Assembly: GCA_900543345.1 (NCBI GenBank)
Contig: UQRJ01000223.1
Span: 1 to 5,244 of the forward strand
Source of the DNA: an uncultured Sporolactobacillus sp.
GTDB lineage: Bacteria > Bacillota > Bacilli > Bacillales > Sporolactobacillaceae
Direction: 5' to 3'
DNA: 5,244 nt
The notes below the pieces were generated by a model, which was not told where the DNA came from, made no database searches, and saw only the letters and a list, made by a program, of their open reading frames with translations. Every line of letters begins with the position of its first letter. Position 1 is the stretch's first letter. This document shows, one piece after another, positions 5,197-5,244 of this stretch. The translations under genes and the position numbers were made by a program.

Positions 5197-5244
5197 CTGT
5201 CTCTTATACACATCTCCGAGCCCACGAGACCCTAAGACATCTCG
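5197..5244. other. Untrimmed Illumina Nextera i7-side adapter (right contig end)
   Basis: The reverse complement of the left-end block, two bases longer. Positions 5197-5215 are the Tn5 mosaic end (CTGTCTCTTATACACATCT), 5216-5230 the adapter arm, 5231-5238 the i7 index CCTAAGAC, and 5239-5244 (ATCTCG) the start of the P7 end. This is synthetic. It supplies the false start codon of the spoVB reading frame. Genomic sequence stops at 5196. Confidence 0.99.

Noticed and set aside
1..5244. 46-base terminal inverted repeats suggesting a transposon or linear replicon
   Set aside because: The repeats are Nextera adapter with the Tn5 mosaic end, an i7 index and part of P7. There is no transposase gene between them and the interior is ordinary housekeeping sequence.

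Overview
The window is one short assembly contig from an endospore-forming member of the Bacillota, most likely class Bacilli. This rests on the gene order (end of ruvB, DUF2905, queA, tgt, yajC, TIGR04086 membrane protein, DUF421 protein, spoVB), which as I recall it matches the ruv-queA-tgt-yajC to spoVB neighbourhood of Bacillus and relatives. The presence of a SpoVB-type flippase and purine-rich Shine-Dalgarno sites also fit. I cannot place it to genus.

Both contig ends (1-46 and 5197-5244) are not genomic. They are untrimmed Illumina Nextera adapter with the same i7 index, in inverted orientation. The biological sequence is therefore 47-5196. It opens inside the last codons of ruvB and ends inside spoVB, so both of those genes are cut by the contig edge.

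Layout: 47-126 holds the C-terminal tail of RuvB (+). The small DUF2905 membrane protein gene follows after one base, then queA, then tgt (sharing an ATGA with queA), then yajC. These five genes lie on the + strand with gaps of 1, 14, -4 and 21 bases and look like one transcription unit ending at a hairpin terminator with flanking A and T runs (2886-2926). Beyond it the orientation alternates. The TIGR04086 membrane protein (-) faces yajC. A 173-base divergent spacer (3318-3490) separates it from a short, diverged DUF421 protein (+). That gene runs head-on into spoVB (-), and the two stop codons interlock in TTAA at 3979-3982. No stretch over 300 bases lacks a gene.

Functionally, QueA and Tgt work in one pathway, making queuosine in the tRNA anticodon: Tgt inserts preQ1 and QueA adds the epoxycyclopentanediol from AdoMet. 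RuvB belongs to Holliday-junction branch migration, YajC accompanies the SecDF translocase, and SpoVB acts in spore envelope (cortex) synthesis. The DUF2905, TIGR04086 and DUF421 proteins are membrane proteins of unknown function. I see no mobile element, CRISPR array, RNA gene, toxin-antitoxin or defence locus. I looked for an undescribed system and did not find one. The most consequential observation is technical: the adapter at the right end creates a false GTG start and a false MYKRQ N-terminus on the SpoVB fragment.
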